The notes under the pieces: model-generated
Databases searched by the model: none
The model's input: the letters and a program-made list of their open reading frames with translations, nothing else
Told to the model about the DNA's origin: nothing
Made by a program: the position numbers and the translations under genes
DNA from: Paraspadella gotoi
Lineage: Eukaryota; Chaetognatha
Assembly: GCA_051294375.1 (NCBI GenBank)
Contig: CM119263.1
Span: 31,479,476-31,543,475 of the forward strand
Direction: 5' to 3'
Length of the DNA: 64,000 nucleotides
Shown here: one piece after another, positions 1 through 12,789 of the stretch
Position numbering within the stretch: the first letter of the stretch is position 1
Layout of the letters: the number at the start of each line of letters is the position of its first letter

Positions 1-422
1 TTTTGGAAACCAAGATCCATTTGCACCGCATAGCCCCGCCCCGCACTGGGCCAGGACCGCACTGGCCCGGGACCGCACTGATCCAGGACCGCTGGTCTCC
101 GTTCTGTTCTGGGCCTTTCCAAAAAAAAATATCTTCGTTTCTTTGAAAGAAGAAAAAAAATCCATTTACACTTTTTCGTTTCCAAATCTTTCCTGTCAAA
201 ATTTTTTTTTATATATATCAGAGAATTTTATTTATTTTGCTATGTGAAAATATTACCATATTGACCTAAAATGGTAAAACTTTCAAACATTAATTTTGAA
301 GGTCTTAAAAATCTATTTCAACGCTTGTTGAAAGCTTGAAGGAGTTTCGTTTTGATATTTATCTTGTCGTCAGAAAGATCGCGTCCATAAGTCATCACAT
401 CGTACAACTGGATTTTTTTTTT

Positions 423-480
423 CATTTATTTATTTATTTATTCATTTATTTATTTATTTATTTATTATTTTTATTATTTT
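423..480 (+). repeat. (TTTA)n microsatellite
   Basis: About 55 bp of ATTT units. The surrounding 1-1238 is AT-rich non-coding sequence, with A-rich AAAGGATAAAAGG repeats at 660-770 and (GA)n at 845-884. Confidence 0.8.
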
Positions 481-840
481 TATTTTTATCTGCATATTTA
501 AAATATTACTTTGCTAAATTGAAAGATTATAACTATACAATTTTGAAACAGAAATAAAAAACCTAAATAGCAACTTGTTTTCTATCAGGGAAAAGAGAGA
601 AAATAACTAATATTAATAAAACAAACAAATGAAAGACGAAAAAGATGCCGGGAGAAAAAAACGATTAATGAAAAGTAAAATAAAGGATAAAAGGAAAGAA
701 AAAGGAAAATAAAGGATAAAAAGAAAAGGAAAATAAAGGATAAAAGGAAAAGAAAAAGTGAAGAAAACAAAGGAGAAAAAAAAATGACAAGAAAAATGAA
801 AAAGGAAAGAGAAAGGGAGAGGAGACTAAGGAGAGAAGAG

Positions 841-886
<46 letters not shown>

Positions 887-1238
887 TGAAGAGACAAAGA
901 GAGAAATAGATCGAGAGAGAGAGAGGGAGCGCGCCTTTGTAAGCAATCGGTGATCGTAATGGTCGGCTCCGAATTCACTGCCTTCAGAAACTGTCGACGA
1001 AAGAAAGAGAGAGAGAGGGGGGGGGGGGGAAGAGAGAGAGGAAAAAAATTGCCTTCGAAGCAGAAAATAAAAAAAAGTTTTTTATGAAAGGAAAGAATAA
1101 AAGTGAATGGAAAGAGTTTAACAGGAAAGACTATGAATTGAAAGTAGATGTCATGAAGTTAAACTTTTTTAAAATCATGAACCCTGTTTATAAGTTTTAT
1201 TAATAATAACAGACCTAATATTGATTTAAATCATGTTG

Positions 1239-1441
1239 ACCGTCCATTGCACACAAGATCCCGAACTTTGGATCGGACTGTAGTCCGACACTACAGAATG
1301 GTTAAACGCCCTGACGCGCTGTCTTTCGTGAATCAGCAGGGCGCGAACACGAGTCCTTTGGGTTGGGAGGAGCTCGTGCTACCTCCGGGGCCATAGGTGC
1401 TGCTGATTCTCGGATGAGTAACGGGGTATGAAATACTACCG
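1239..1441 (-). mobile_element. tRNA-like SINE candidate, copy 1
   Basis: About 200 bp that is the reverse complement of 11899-12107 with scattered differences. Read on the minus strand it contains a box-A-like segment (TAGCACGAGCTCC) and box B (GTTCGCGCCCTGC) about 30 bp apart, as in tRNA-derived SINEs. Confidence 0.5.
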
Positions 1442-2344
1442 CTACAGAGTATAGTTTATAAGTTTTAATAAAAAGTAAAGACATATACAGACTGACGAAA
1501 TTTCAAGTTCGCCTAAATATTTGAAAGTGGAAAAAAAGGGGGGAAAAGAAGAAAAAGTAAAAAAAAGTAGAAAAAAGTGGTAAAAAAAGTGTAAAAAGTA
1601 AGAAAAAGTGGGAAAAAGTTGAAAAAAAGGGTAAAAAATCATCTCGTCGTGAAAAGAGATTTATTTTGACGAAAAAGAAATGAAGATGAAATTTAGCGTA
1701 AAATTGGAAATTAAGTTGATGATCGGGTGATTTAGAATATATTTTTCGTAGAGTATTACGGAAAATATTTAAAAAGAAAATAATATTTTAAACTGAAAAT
1801 TATGAACGTTCAGAAAATCCGGTTGTCATATCAAGGCTATTTTGAACTAACTGAAAAAAAAATCGTTTATTTATATAAACTAATTTAAATTCATTATCTT
1901 TTTCGCTTTTCCACTTCAACCGTTGCGACTGAAGCTTTTCTGCGTCCCAGATTTTTTTGCCCTGATTGTTGTAGTTGTAGTCGCTGTCGTCGTCGTCGTT
2001 GTTTAGTATTTGTTGATCAACAAGAGAGAAAAGGCGTCGAGGAAAAACGCCGACGGTGGCGGCGCTCGGCGGAGCAAATCGGAAAAAGGTGTGAGGAGAT
2101 GGAGGAATAAAATTAAAACAAAACACAATCAAGTTAATCTGTAGATCAGCAAATACGTGAATTTAAACGGTATATATATTCATAAAAATCTGGTGAATTA
2201 AATTTATTTTAAGTTTGATTAGAAGTTACAGAGTAGTTTTACTTCCAAACTTAAGGCTGACTGACTGATAGATCGACATGCCGACAAATCAACCGACAGA
2301 TGGACATTCCCGGATTCGGATCAAACGTTCGTCTTTGAATTATA

Positions 2345-2470
2345 GATATCGACTTAGAATCACATTATTGATATCAACTTAGAATCACATTATTGATATC
2401 GACTTAGAATCACATTATTGATATCAATTTAGAATCACATTATTGATATCGACTTAAAATCACAGTTTTG
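2345..2470 (+). repeat. 25-bp minisatellite, five copies
   Basis: Unit GATATCGACTTAGAATCACA plus TTATT, with C/T and G/A changes between copies. Confidence 0.85.
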
Positions 2471-2684
2471 GTGATAAAAAAAAAAGAATTCCGTGAAAAA
2501 TAGAATGAGTGAAAGAGAAAATCTGTGAGGAGTGAATCTGAGAGAGAGTGAATTTGGAAGAAAGGAAGTCTTGCCAAGATTTCACAGGCGGATGACGGAT
2601 GTTTGTGATTCTTGGAAGGTCTCACCGGGTGAATGATTGACGCGTGAAGCGGTGAAAGTGATGCGTTGGCAGTGAAGTTGACTG

Positions 2685-2755
2685 GAAGGTCATTGTGATA
2701 TACCAAGGCGCGTGTGAACACGAGGTTTCGATTCCCCTTTTCGATACTGATATTT
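2685..2755 (+). mobile_element. tRNA-like fragment
   Basis: ACCAAGGCGCGTG, then GAGGTTTCGATTCCCC, a near-perfect box B. The left flank (2560-2690) does not fold as a tRNA, so this is more likely a SINE head than a tRNA gene. Confidence 0.3.
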
Positions 2756-3920
2756 AAATACAGCTTAGTCTCGTCGCTAAATGTAGAGATTATATTTAAT
2801 AAATTTAATTAATAATTAATTACATTTAATTTAATAATATGATTAGCTTTTACCATGATGAAAAAAAAAATTTCGCGGTTCGAAAAGTCGGTTAATTTCA
2901 TTGTCAAATATATTTTTTGGCCATTAAATAGGTTTTAATATGACCCCCCCTAGGACTGAATAAAAATATTATTTCTCAACAGCATAAAATTATTTATTGC
3001 ATACAATTACTTCCAAAAGAAGTTGTCTCTAACTGATTTCACCTTTTTTTGACTAAGAGGAAGACTCATATTATTATTAATATTATATCTCACATAATAT
3101 TTTTTATCAGATTTTGGGCAAAAAATGGTCTTTGGCAAGCAGTGAAAAAGATTGATTCCCTATAAAGTAAACCAGGCTTGAGTTGTTGCTGCATAATGTG
3201 ATGATGCATTGTCTTTCCCTTCAACAAAATCTTAGATTTTTCTTTTTTTTGGACTTGTTTGATACTTCGTTCTGATAATACATCCAGAGGTAAATAAAAA
3301 TGATAACTTTGCTCACAGAAAGGTTACCCGGAGCCTTATCGATACTTTTAAATATAAAATAAATATTCTGGAGCATCTACAGCATCAATGTATTCTTAAT
3401 ATCACTCTTTTTTTTACATATGAATTAAGATTCATATCTGAATCTATCCTAATGGAGATGATGCAATAACCATTTGACAAGAGACGAAGAAAAGGCAGGG
3501 ATTTTTCATAGTAACGGTTTAACTTAAAAAGTAATAAAAAAGAACCGGAAATTATTATAAATGAAAAGTATAGATATGAAAAAGATAAAAAAGAAGGAAG
3601 CATTTTTTTGGACAACTCATTTTCTTTTGCATGGAACTCTTGTATTTTTTTGGGTACATAAATAAGATACAGCTCATATGAATCACATATCTTTATATTT
3701 AAATTTTATTTTTCGATTCTTACATTAAAATGCCGAAAAATAGCTGGAAAGTAACCGCGTCAATTTTTTTTCCATCATGGTAAATTTAACTCCCTGATGT
3801 TTTTTTTTTTTTTTTAATTTTTGCCCCAAAATTCCTAACAGTGCGAACTTTAAGACATATTGTGTCTAGCTATTATGTTTGCATTCGCGATCATTGGCTT
3901 CAGTAGCTTTGAAAAAGTGA

Positions 3921-3925
<5 letters not shown>
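2756..3925. other. AT-rich stretch without recognisable features
   Basis: Non-coding and low-GC. Nothing found beyond short A or T runs. (GA)n follows at 3927-3961. Confidence 0.5.
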
Positions 3926-3964
<39 letters not shown>

Positions 3965-4261
3965 GAGAGACCTAATTGTAAATTCCTGAGCAAAAAAAAA
4001 AAGGATCAGGCGCCTGATTGTTTTGAAGTCAATGCCATAGCAACAACAATAACAACAACAACAACAACCATCTTTTTCTCTTTTTTCGATTCCTCTTCGG
4101 CTTTCGTGAGCCAAAAGTCTAACAGTCGGCTCTTTTTTGTTTATTTGTTTCTTCCTGTCTTGCTTTTTCTGCTTTTTTTCCCATTACGTTCTTTTCCAGT
4201 TCTACTTTCTGCTCATTTCTTTTTTGTTCGTTACTTTTCTTTTTCTCTATTTTTTTCCTTT

Positions 4262-4450
4262 AATAATTCGGCTCTCTTTTCCAAAACCCCCTCATTTCTG
4301 TTCCTTAATCCCCGAACGAAGTTTTAACCTTAAATTTAATCTTAATCTATTTCAAAATTTTTAAAATTTTCTTTTCTCCTTGTCTAATTCACTTCTCTCT
4401 TTTTTTAAATTTCACAAATAATTAAATGTCAACATTAATTAAATCAATTC
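4262..4450 (+). mobile_element. TTAGGG-like dispersed repeat, fragment
   Basis: Starts CGGCTCTCTTTTCCAAAACC, CCCTCATTTCTGTTCC, then degenerate CCTTAA/TTAATC repeats. Same family as 21137-21517. Confidence 0.35.
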
Positions 4451-5124
4451 ATTATTTTCTTTTCTTTCTTATCCAGTTAACTAGTAAAAAGTGAAAACAC
4501 GTGATCAATGAAATGGCAGAAACTGAACTTGAGATTTACAATTTGTTCAGATCACCCTGTACCGCTCTTTAACCAGGCCATTAACTCTATGATCTATCCT
4601 CGAGTCTCCTTAAAAAACCCTGTGCCATTGAGGAGAGCAAGAGACGGTCTTTCTTCTTGCACGAATGACCGCAATGAAAAGTTGTTTGTTTGACCGCATA
4701 ACATCTTTCCCCCCCCCGTTTCACGTGAGAGGTAATGTGATTTACAGACTACAGAGATCGAGAAACTAGTGAGAAACGCAAACCTCAACATCTAACAATA
4801 GATATTCCAAATACGTTGTATTATTATAGCATGTTAAAATTGTTAACATAATCACACAAAGGATTTTGTTCTGCATCAGTCTTCACATCAATATTACTTG
4901 TTAATGTTTATTAACTGATTAATAATGTTTATTAATTGATTGTTATTGTTATTGCATTGTTGAGACATATAGGTATTCTAATTGCTTCCTGGCCAAAGCA
5001 GTGAATATCTATATGCTTTGATTATTTTATTAAGGTCTATTTTATAACTTAACAAATAAACATTTTTGTTCTTGGAAACATTTTATTATTTGAACGAACT
5101 AGTTCAAACTTGAGATTGAAACGA

Positions 5125-5210
5125 ACCTGGCCATGAGCACCCGTTCGCCACAAATCTTCCTTCGCTATAATGCGATTTGAACGAGATACCTCGGGGTTTG
5201 ATTCTCGCAG
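5125..5210 (+). mobile_element. tRNA-like SINE fragment
   Basis: TGGCCATGAGCACCCG followed by CGGGGTTTGATTCTCGC, a variant box A and box B. Degenerate GATGCCCCAGTA-type repeats continue to 5830. Confidence 0.25.
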
Positions 5211-5514
5211 TATTGCTATGTATCTCTCATGCGATCCAATGCCCCAGTACAGCTATCTTTTAGGACTACAGTGTCCTGTCCTGAAAACCTATGCCACTGC
5301 CCTTCACTGCAATCTTGTGCTATACCGGTATTGCCATCTTCAATGGTGCTCCAAGTTATTAGGCTTGGCTTGATCACTTCATACCCCAGTAGCGCATTGG
5401 CTCAGTATCGCTAAAGTATGATGCTCTAATACCCTTAATGCCTTATTATCTTTAATGTCTCAGTACTACGATGCCCCGGACTCCCGGTTTACGGCCTTAT
5501 TCACGTTTCCCGCA

Positions 5515-5605
5515 GGTTAGGTACCTGGTTGGGATTGAACTCGGTACCAGAGGGTACTTGTGCTCATGAGCTCGTTACTCAATGATCCGCCGGGTCACAA
5601 CTGAT
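5515..5605 (-). mobile_element. tRNA-like SINE fragment, inverted
   Basis: On the minus strand: GGATCATTGAGTAACGAGCT, then GAGTTCAATCCC (box-B-like). Together with 5125-5210 it brackets 300 bp of degenerate repeats in inverted orientation. Confidence 0.25.
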
Positions 5606-5689
5606 GGTGTCATGCTTATAGGCGGGGTGAACTTAGGCGATGCCCGACTACAGATGCTCTCTTGCGTAAATCCTTTAAAGCCTTATAAT

Positions 5690-5830
5690 CGTTAAAGCGA
5701 AATGCTCTAATGCTCCAGTACCGCGATGCCCCAGTATCGCGACGGCTTGATGCTCTAATGGTCCAGTACCACGATGCCCCAGTATCGCGACGGCTTGATG
5801 CTCTAATGCCCCATTCTCTCAATGCCCCAG
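5690..5830 (+). repeat. 48-bp minisatellite, three copies
   Basis: The unit carries CCAGTATCGCGACGGCTTGA and TGCTCTAATG. Degenerate relatives extend back to 5220. Confidence 0.7.
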
Positions 5831-5917
5831 ATACACGAGTCTAAACGAAGCGAATCCGAAGGGAAAAACAAGGAGGAGGAGGAGGAAGAGGAGGAGTTAA
5901 ACTACGACAAATAAGTG

Positions 5918-6035
5918 AAAACTAGGACGACGACGACGACGACGACGACGACGACTGCAACGACATCTTTTAAGCCGAGGATGACGACGACGACGACGAC
6001 GACGACGATAAGGATGACGACGACGACGACTTTTA
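5918..6035 (+). repeat. (GAC)n microsatellites
   Basis: Three blocks of GAC. CT-rich sequence follows at 6115-6345. Confidence 0.85.
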
Positions 6036-6882
6036 TGGTTTTGTCAACAGGAAAAAACCAGAGAGATTTTCGCTTCGGGAGGAAGAGAAAAAAAATATGT
6101 ATCTCATTTTTATTTATCTCTTTTTTTCTCCTCCCCCCCCTCTCTCTCTCCCTTTCTTACTCTCTCTCTTTCTCCCTCTCTCTTTCTTTCTCCCTTTCAC
6201 TCTCTCTCCCTTTCTCCCTCTCTCTCTCCACCCTCTCTCTCTCTCTCTCTCTCTCCCTCTCTCACCCTTTCTCCCTCTCTCTCTCGCTCTCACCCTCCCT
6301 CTCTCTCCCTCTCTCACCCCTTCTCTCCCTCCCTTTCTCTCGCCTCGAGACGAGATAAATCGCCGCTTATTTTATTTCGTTTCCCCGATGATATTTCTTC
6401 TGGCGATTTTTCTTTTTATTTCTTTCTCTCCTTCTTATTTCTTCTTATTTACTTATTTTTTCTTTCTTTTTCTCTTTCTCTTACAAAATCTCATTCATTT
6501 CCATAGCTTTTTGTGGTTAATATTCCAAACCAATTTACATAATACAAACTTATATAAATAATTATGTATACAAACACATATCGTTTCTCTTTTCAAATCA
6601 TCACATCAAAACGATCAACAATCAGCATCCAGTCTTGCAATCTCTTTTATGGCCGCAGTGAACTTCAAGTGAGCCAGAAAAAAGGTCAGTGAATTTGGCG
6701 GGAAAACTCACCCGATGGAAGTTGGAAGCAAAGTCTCTTTACGTGAGAAATCACAACTGCGCCTCATAAGTCGGTGGCTCTGCATTTGCAAGCAGTGGCA
6801 CCGCCTGCTTGCGCCTGCTGGCACCGGAAAAATGTGGAGAGAATTTGGACCTGGTACATTAGGCAATTATTTTGTCTCTGTG

Positions 6883-6906
6883 CTTGCTTGCTTGCTTGCT
6901 TGCTTG

Positions 6907-6977
<71 letters not shown>

Positions 6978-6978
6978 T
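6883..6978 (+). repeat. (CTTG)n passing into (CTTT)n
   Basis: About six CTTG units, then about nineteen CTTT units. The clean switch shows one array mutating into the other. Confidence 0.9.
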
Positions 6979-8084
6979 TCTCAATTTTTAAAAAAAGAAA
7001 TAACTGCTCCTTCTCATTCTCTAAATTACTGTTTTTTTTCTTTTTCTTTTTCTCTCTTTTTCTGTTTTCCTTCTATTTTTCTTTCCTCTTTTCTTTTTCT
7101 CTAATATTTTTTCTTTTTTTCCCTTTTTTTTCTTCTCTTTTATTTAGTATTGCCTCATGTCCACCCTTTCTTCTCTTTCCTCTCTTCTTCTCTTTCCTCT
7201 CTTCTTCTCTTTTCTCTCTAGTCTCTTTTTCTCTTTCCTCTCTTCAAGAGAGGTCAGTCCAGACAAGTTGGCAGCGTTATTCTGTTTTCTGGGAAATGGG
7301 AGCGCTCTCTCTCTCTCTCNNNNNNNNNNTCTCTCTCTCTCCATTTCCATTTATTCCGCGCTAAGGAATTAACGACATTCCACAAAAATTTCCATATTTG
7401 CTCTCGATGGAATAAAAAAGCGAAAAAAAAGCAGCTAAAATTAAATGTCGAGAAAATTCGGTTGGAGTAGAAAAGAAAGAAAATAAAGAAATAGTTTTTT
7501 CTTTTAAGAATAAACTATCCCGCTCCTGACTTTGTACAAGCTATAGTTCGTTAAAGCCTTCATGCTTAAAATTGCTTATTAAAAGATAATTGAGATAAAA
7601 AAGTTAATTGTGATATGTTTTGGTTATTTTTACTAGAATAGTTTTTGGTAGTTTTTACTTTACTTTGGCTACAATTTGATATCAAGACATTTTATAATGT
7701 ATTGTACTTTATGAAATTGGTACAACCAATATGAAAATTATCCATTCATTTAATATTTAAGCTATCTGTAATGTTAAACATAGTCCTCTCTAGATACTAT
7801 TACTAATTCTATAAACATCTCATATACCAAAATATTTGATAATATAAAAAGAAAAAGGAAAAATGGAAAGAAATAAAAGCGTATGTTGAGATAAAAAGAG
7901 AGATGGAACGAGAGAGAGAGAGTGAGAGAAAAATAGCGAGAGAGAGTTGATGTAACTGAACAAATAGCCGAACCAAAACAGGATTTTTATCACGAGTTTT
8001 TAGTTGAGAAAAAAAGAGTCAACATAGAAAGAGGGGAAGGGAAAGAAAGTAAAAGAAAAGTAAGGGAGAAAAAATAAAAGAAAG

Positions 8085-8143
8085 GAAAAAAAGAGAAAAA
8101 AATGAAATGGAAAAGAAAAAAAAAATGGAAAAGAAAAGAAAAG

Positions 8144-8174
<31 letters not shown>

Positions 8175-8450
8175 AATAAAGGGAAAAGAAAGGAAAAAAG
8201 AAAAGAAAAGAAAAGAAAAGAAAGAGAAAGAAAAAGAAAAGAGGAAGTGAGAAAGAAAGGAAAAGAAAAGAAAAGAAGGGAAAAGAAGAAAAGGGAAAAG
8301 AAAAAAGAAAAGAAAAGAAAGGGAAAAGAAAAAAAGAAAGAAAAGAAAGGGAAAAGTAAAGAAAAAGGGGAAAAAATAAAAGAAAAAAGAAGAAAAAAGA
8401 AGAAAGAAAAGAAAAGAAAGGCAAAGCACAAGCAAAGAAAAAAAAAAGAA
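8085..8450 (+). repeat. (AAAAG)n-rich purine tract
   Basis: About 365 bp almost without pyrimidines, followed by (GA)n at 8507-8660. All open frames here are repeat translation. Confidence 0.85.
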
Positions 8451-8525
8451 AAGGCAGCTTTGTCCTTTTTTTTGTGGGAAATTGGTGAATGAGTAAAAAA
8501 AGAAGAACGGAGAGAGAGAGAGAAG

Positions 8526-8562
<37 letters not shown>

Positions 8563-9365
8563 GAGAGAAGAAGAGATAGGAAGAAAGAGAGAGAGAAGAA
8601 GAGAGAAGAGACGAGAGAGAAAGAGAGCACAAAGTAGAGAAGAGAGAGAGATTGTTGTCGTCACAATCTTTGTGAATACAAAGAGTTGAAGATTAGCGGG
8701 GGATTTCTAGTGTGAGAAAGTGTGAGAAAGTGTGAGAGTCAAAAATTGAGTGTGGGTGTGAGAGTCAAGTTTAAGCGAAACTGATTTGCAATTTGTGAGG
8801 CAGTGAGAGTGAGAGACTGGAAGAAGTAGGGTCCAGACAAAGAGAGAGAGAAAGATAAGGAGAGAGAGAGAAAGGGCCTGACAGTGAATGAGAGAATTAC
8901 AAGAAGAGAAAGAGAGAAACCCGAGGAAGAGTAAATCTCATCACAAATTATTATTAATTCATTAAATGTTAAATAAACATGGCACTGCCAATATAATAAT
9001 TCAATAAAAAAGCTTTCTGAGTTTGACAGGCTTTGCTGGATTGAGGTCTTACTGTAACTGTAACATGAAGTAAAAGGATATTTATTTTATTTATTTTTTA
9101 AGTGATACATGTATAATTGTATAATGTATATGTATAATAATAATAATATTGTATAATAATATGTATATTCATTAAGCTTTTTAACTTTTAGTTCCCATCC
9201 AATAGCCTCAGTTTTTCAATCCCAATGAGAAACAAATCAGAGAAAATCTCAAATTGAGGCGAAAGAAAAAAAGAAAAGAAAAGAAAAGAAAAGAAAAGAA
9301 AAGTCAAGGACAAAATGGAAAGAAGAAAGTAAAGAGAAAAAGAAGCTTACCAGTTACCAAACCTA

Positions 9366-9368
9366 GAA

Positions 9369-9420
<52 letters not shown>

Positions 9421-9450
9421 CAAGAATCCTTCAAGGTTACGTCTCGGGAA

Positions 9451-9497
<47 letters not shown>

Positions 9498-9510
9498 TTC
9501 TCTCTCTCGT
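9366..9510 (+). repeat. Two (CT)n arrays
   Basis: 9371-9416 and 9455-9510, separated by unique sequence that is itself partly duplicated (TCAAGAATCC and TCTCGAGAATT). Confidence 0.85.
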
Positions 9511-9639
9511 CTCGAGAATTTCTCTTCTTTACGCCCCAAATCACATTGTCACGACAATGATATGATACTTGAAAGGTGGTAAAAGACGACGACGAAGACA
9601 ACTACTTGACTGTAACCAGACTCTTTACGACTCTTTTCG

Positions 9640-10287
9640 GCCGGATCTGCTTAAAGCAGATTCCGACTCTATAATTCACTTTATCGGTCCGTCGGTCCGC
9701 CCCCCCAATCTTGTCGGGCATTCACTTATATCATGTCAGAACATCGAATTATGATAAATTATGCAAAAAAAATGATGTCCGTCTGTCCGTTTGTCTGACC
9801 CTCCGTCTGTCTGTCCGTCCGTCCGTCCCACCTAAGCATAAAACACCAATTACTCGGGATTTGATGGATGGATTGGAATGAAATTTTGTGTGTGGGCAGG
9901 AAAGTGTGTGATTGAGCTGGAAATCAAGTTTCGATGGAATCGTCCAAGTGGAAATGAGTTAAAATGGAAAAAACAAACAATCTATTTCACTATTTGATTA
10001 TGCTTTTTTATTTTTATATTAAATGTAAATTCAAGCTGAATTAATTAATTATTAATAAATAAGTAATTAATTAATCTTTAATTATATGTAATTAATTAAT
10101 TAATTTTGTGATCGAGATTGATGTTTTGTGATTGAGACTCTCAATGAGAGGCGAGACACAGTGGAAAACGATTTTGACACGAATAAAAAATATTAATATT
10201 AAAACTTGATAATTAATTAATTATCTGAGCAGCTGCTTACCGCTAATGATCGTGGGCAGTTCCGGCATTGTTTGTTCAAACTTGTTT
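9640..10287 (+). mobile_element. MITE-like element, copy A
   Basis: The left end is a hairpin (GGATCTGCTT AA AGCAGATTCC). The body has TGTCCGTCCGTCC repeats, then conserved GTGTGTGATTGAGCTGGAAA and ATTA-rich sequence. The right end is CCGGCATTGTTTGTTCAAAC. A (CT)n tract follows immediately. No coding capacity. Confidence 0.6.
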
Positions 10288-10359
10288 CTCTCTCTTTCTC
10301 TTTCTTACTGTCTCTCTATTTCTTTCTTCCTCTCTCTCTCCCTTTCTCTCTCTCTCTCT

Positions 10360-10391
<32 letters not shown>

Positions 10392-10599
10392 AATCTTCAT
10401 TTTAAATTCTCATCATCATATTTACTTCACCCTCAGACTTCATTCTAATCCCTTCTCGCTTTTTCTTTTGTTAAACGAATTCCCTCCTGATTTGTTATCC
10501 TTTTTATCCTAAGAACCATTTAGTCTTAAGTTATATGTAAATGTCAATGTAATATGTAATATCTTCTTAAGCTGTCTTCTTTATGTCGTTTCTCTTTTG

Positions 10600-11040
10600 A
10601 TGTCCTTATTTTTTTTTCTCTTTTTTTTTTCCTTCTTTTTTTCCTCTTTCCTTTTTTACAACTTTTCTTTTATTTTTCTTTTAAATTTTTTCCTTTTTCT
10701 TTTCCTCTTCTTTATTTTATTTTCTCTTTATTTCTTTCCTATTCTTTCTNNNNNNNNNNTTCTTTCCTCCTTTCTCGTTTTCTTCTCTCATCCTCTCTCA
10801 TTTTAACATCTCCACCTTTCTCCTCTTCTCCTCTGCTTCTTTCCTTTCTCTCCTTTCTTCCCCTCCTCCCTCTTTTTCTTTTCTCCCTCCCTCCTTTCTT
10901 CCCGTCTCCCTCATTTCCTCCTTTCCTTTCCTCCCTTCTTTCCTATCTCCCTTCCTCTCTTCTTTCCTCCCTTCTCCCTTCTTTCCTCCCTCTTTTCCTC
11001 CCTTCCTCCTTTTCTCCCTACCTTTCTCCCTCACTTCTCT
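10600..11040 (+). repeat. Pyrimidine-rich tract with a 10-N gap
   Basis: T-rich then CCTCCCTT-rich. The gap is 10750-10759. Another 10-N gap is at 7320-7329, also inside (CT)n. Confidence 0.85.
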
Positions 11041-11340
11041 ACTGGACCCAAAGCGACAAATTTCTTTTTAAACTTTTTTCTCAAGAGATTTTTTTTTGGG
11101 TTCGAGAATCAAATTATATCAACAACAACAAAAACAACAACAACTAGAAAAAACAAAAGAGGAAAAACAAAAACGTCGATACGAAAGGGACGAACGTAAA
11201 AAGAGAGAAACATCGACGACAACAAAAACAACGACTCGGTAAACCAAAACAACAACTAAAACAAAATCAGTAAACGATAGACAACGACAACAACAACGAC
11301 ATCTTCGCCTTTTCTACTTTGACTGGAGACTGGAGTCAAA

Positions 11341-11403
11341 ATAAAACGACGACGATGACGACGACGAAGATGATTATGACGACGACGATGACGACGACGA
11401 CGA
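11341..11403 (+). repeat. (GAC)n/(GAT)n microsatellite
   Basis: Interrupted GAC repeat. (CT)n at 11597-11640 and (GA)n at 11766-11813 follow. Confidence 0.8.
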
Positions 11404-11607
11404 TCCTGCGCAACAAAAAAAGCAAACGAAAGAAAAGAAGTCGAGAAAATTTAGTTTGAGTCGAGAAGAAAGACTTTGTATCGCAATTGGAAAACCTCGG
11501 GTTCCAGTCCCGTCTCTTTTTTCACTCTGCTTTTTGCTCACTCTGTCTCTCTCTCTCTTTCCCCTTTTCCATTTTCTTCTCACTTTTCTTCTCCGGCTCC
11601 CCCTCCT

Positions 11608-11644
<37 letters not shown>

Positions 11645-11761
11645 GCTCTCTCCTCTCTCCCTCTCTCCTCTCCTCTGGCCCTAGGGCGCATTGGCCGCAG
11701 CCCAAAGCCTTAATGACCACCAACGTGTGAACTGGCGGCCGTCGAAGTGGCGAGAGGAGAG

Positions 11762-11812
<51 letters not shown>

Positions 11813-11898
11813 AGATATAAAGTATGAATAGACAAAGGAGCAGAAGAAGGAAATAGACAAGTTCGATAAAGGAAAAGAAAAGAAAAAAGATGATGTAC

Positions 11899-12107
11899 GC
11901 GGTAGTATTTCATACCCCGTTACTCGTCCGAGAATCAGCAGCACGTCTATGGCGCCGGAGGTAGCACGAGCTCCTCCCAACCTAAAGGACTCGGGTTCGC
12001 GCCCTGCTGGTTAACACAATTAAAAAGCGGGACGGGGCATCTAACCCACCTGTAGTGACGGACTACAGCCCGATCCAAAGTTCGGGACCTTGTGTGCAAC
12101 GGACGGT
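11899..12107 (+). mobile_element. tRNA-like SINE candidate, copy 2
   Basis: Inverted relative to the copy at 1239-1441. Holds GGTAGCACGAGCTCC and GGTTCGCGCCCTGC, with conserved ends GGTAGTATTTCATACCCCG and CTTGTGTGCAACGGACGG. One internal stretch (about 12020-12050) is not shared. Confidence 0.5.
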
Positions 12108-12789
12108 AAACTGCTCGCGGCATCGTCTTCCACAATGACAAAATAGAAAAGGTCGACAAAAGATAGATATATACATATATATATATATATTCATATTCAT
12201 ATATAATTCATAAAACAATTCTTTAATAAGGAAGCCAGATACTCCTGGAGTGAATAAACAAAACTGTGAGAAAAGCTTGATAAAAAGCTTGCAGATTCCT
12301 GCTAAGTTATGATTTTAAGTCTTCACCTTCCACAGCCAGTCAAAAGACAGTTGCAGGATAAATTATTTATTAAATTAATTTAATGGGTAACTTTATATTG
12401 GTATTGATTTCCTATTTGCGTCGTCAGTGTTTAAAATATTTGTCTTTGTAAATTATTTCCTTTTAAAAAAGAATCACATTAATTTTCACGGAATTCGTGA
12501 TACAAAGAATTTCTCCGCGAACAAATTTGACTTCAACTAAGAATAAAAAATGAATTATGTTCTTCTGTGATTTTTCACTCGAGACTCGAATTTCACATAA
12601 ATTCGAATTTTTAGTGGAGTCAAAGCCGACGCGGAACTCAGTCGAGACTGACAAAGAAATGACTAAATGCCGACAAAGTCACAATTAAATGCCGACGCAT
12701 AATAATGCCTATAGTACCGACTAAGTGTAATATTGACTAAAAGTCGACGCAGAATGGACTTTTTAAAGCCGACAAAGACCCAACTTGTA

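Noticed and set aside
1800-2132. 110-codon minus-strand frame with mixed composition
   Set aside because: No recognisable domain, partly (GTC)n-derived; splice sites and start context are not convincing.
2345-2470. Regularly spaced repeats resembling a CRISPR array
   Set aside because: Units are contiguous without unique spacers, and this is eukaryotic DNA. The same applies to 51640-52080 and 57845-58205.
6715-6880. Frame starting MEVGSKVSLREK before the (CTTG)n array
   Set aside because: Runs into a microsatellite with no donor before it; no similarity recognised.
7990-8664. Overlapping 200-codon minus-strand frames of Phe, Ser and Leu
   Set aside because: Translation of (AAAAG)n and (GA)n in three frames at once; no coding constraint.
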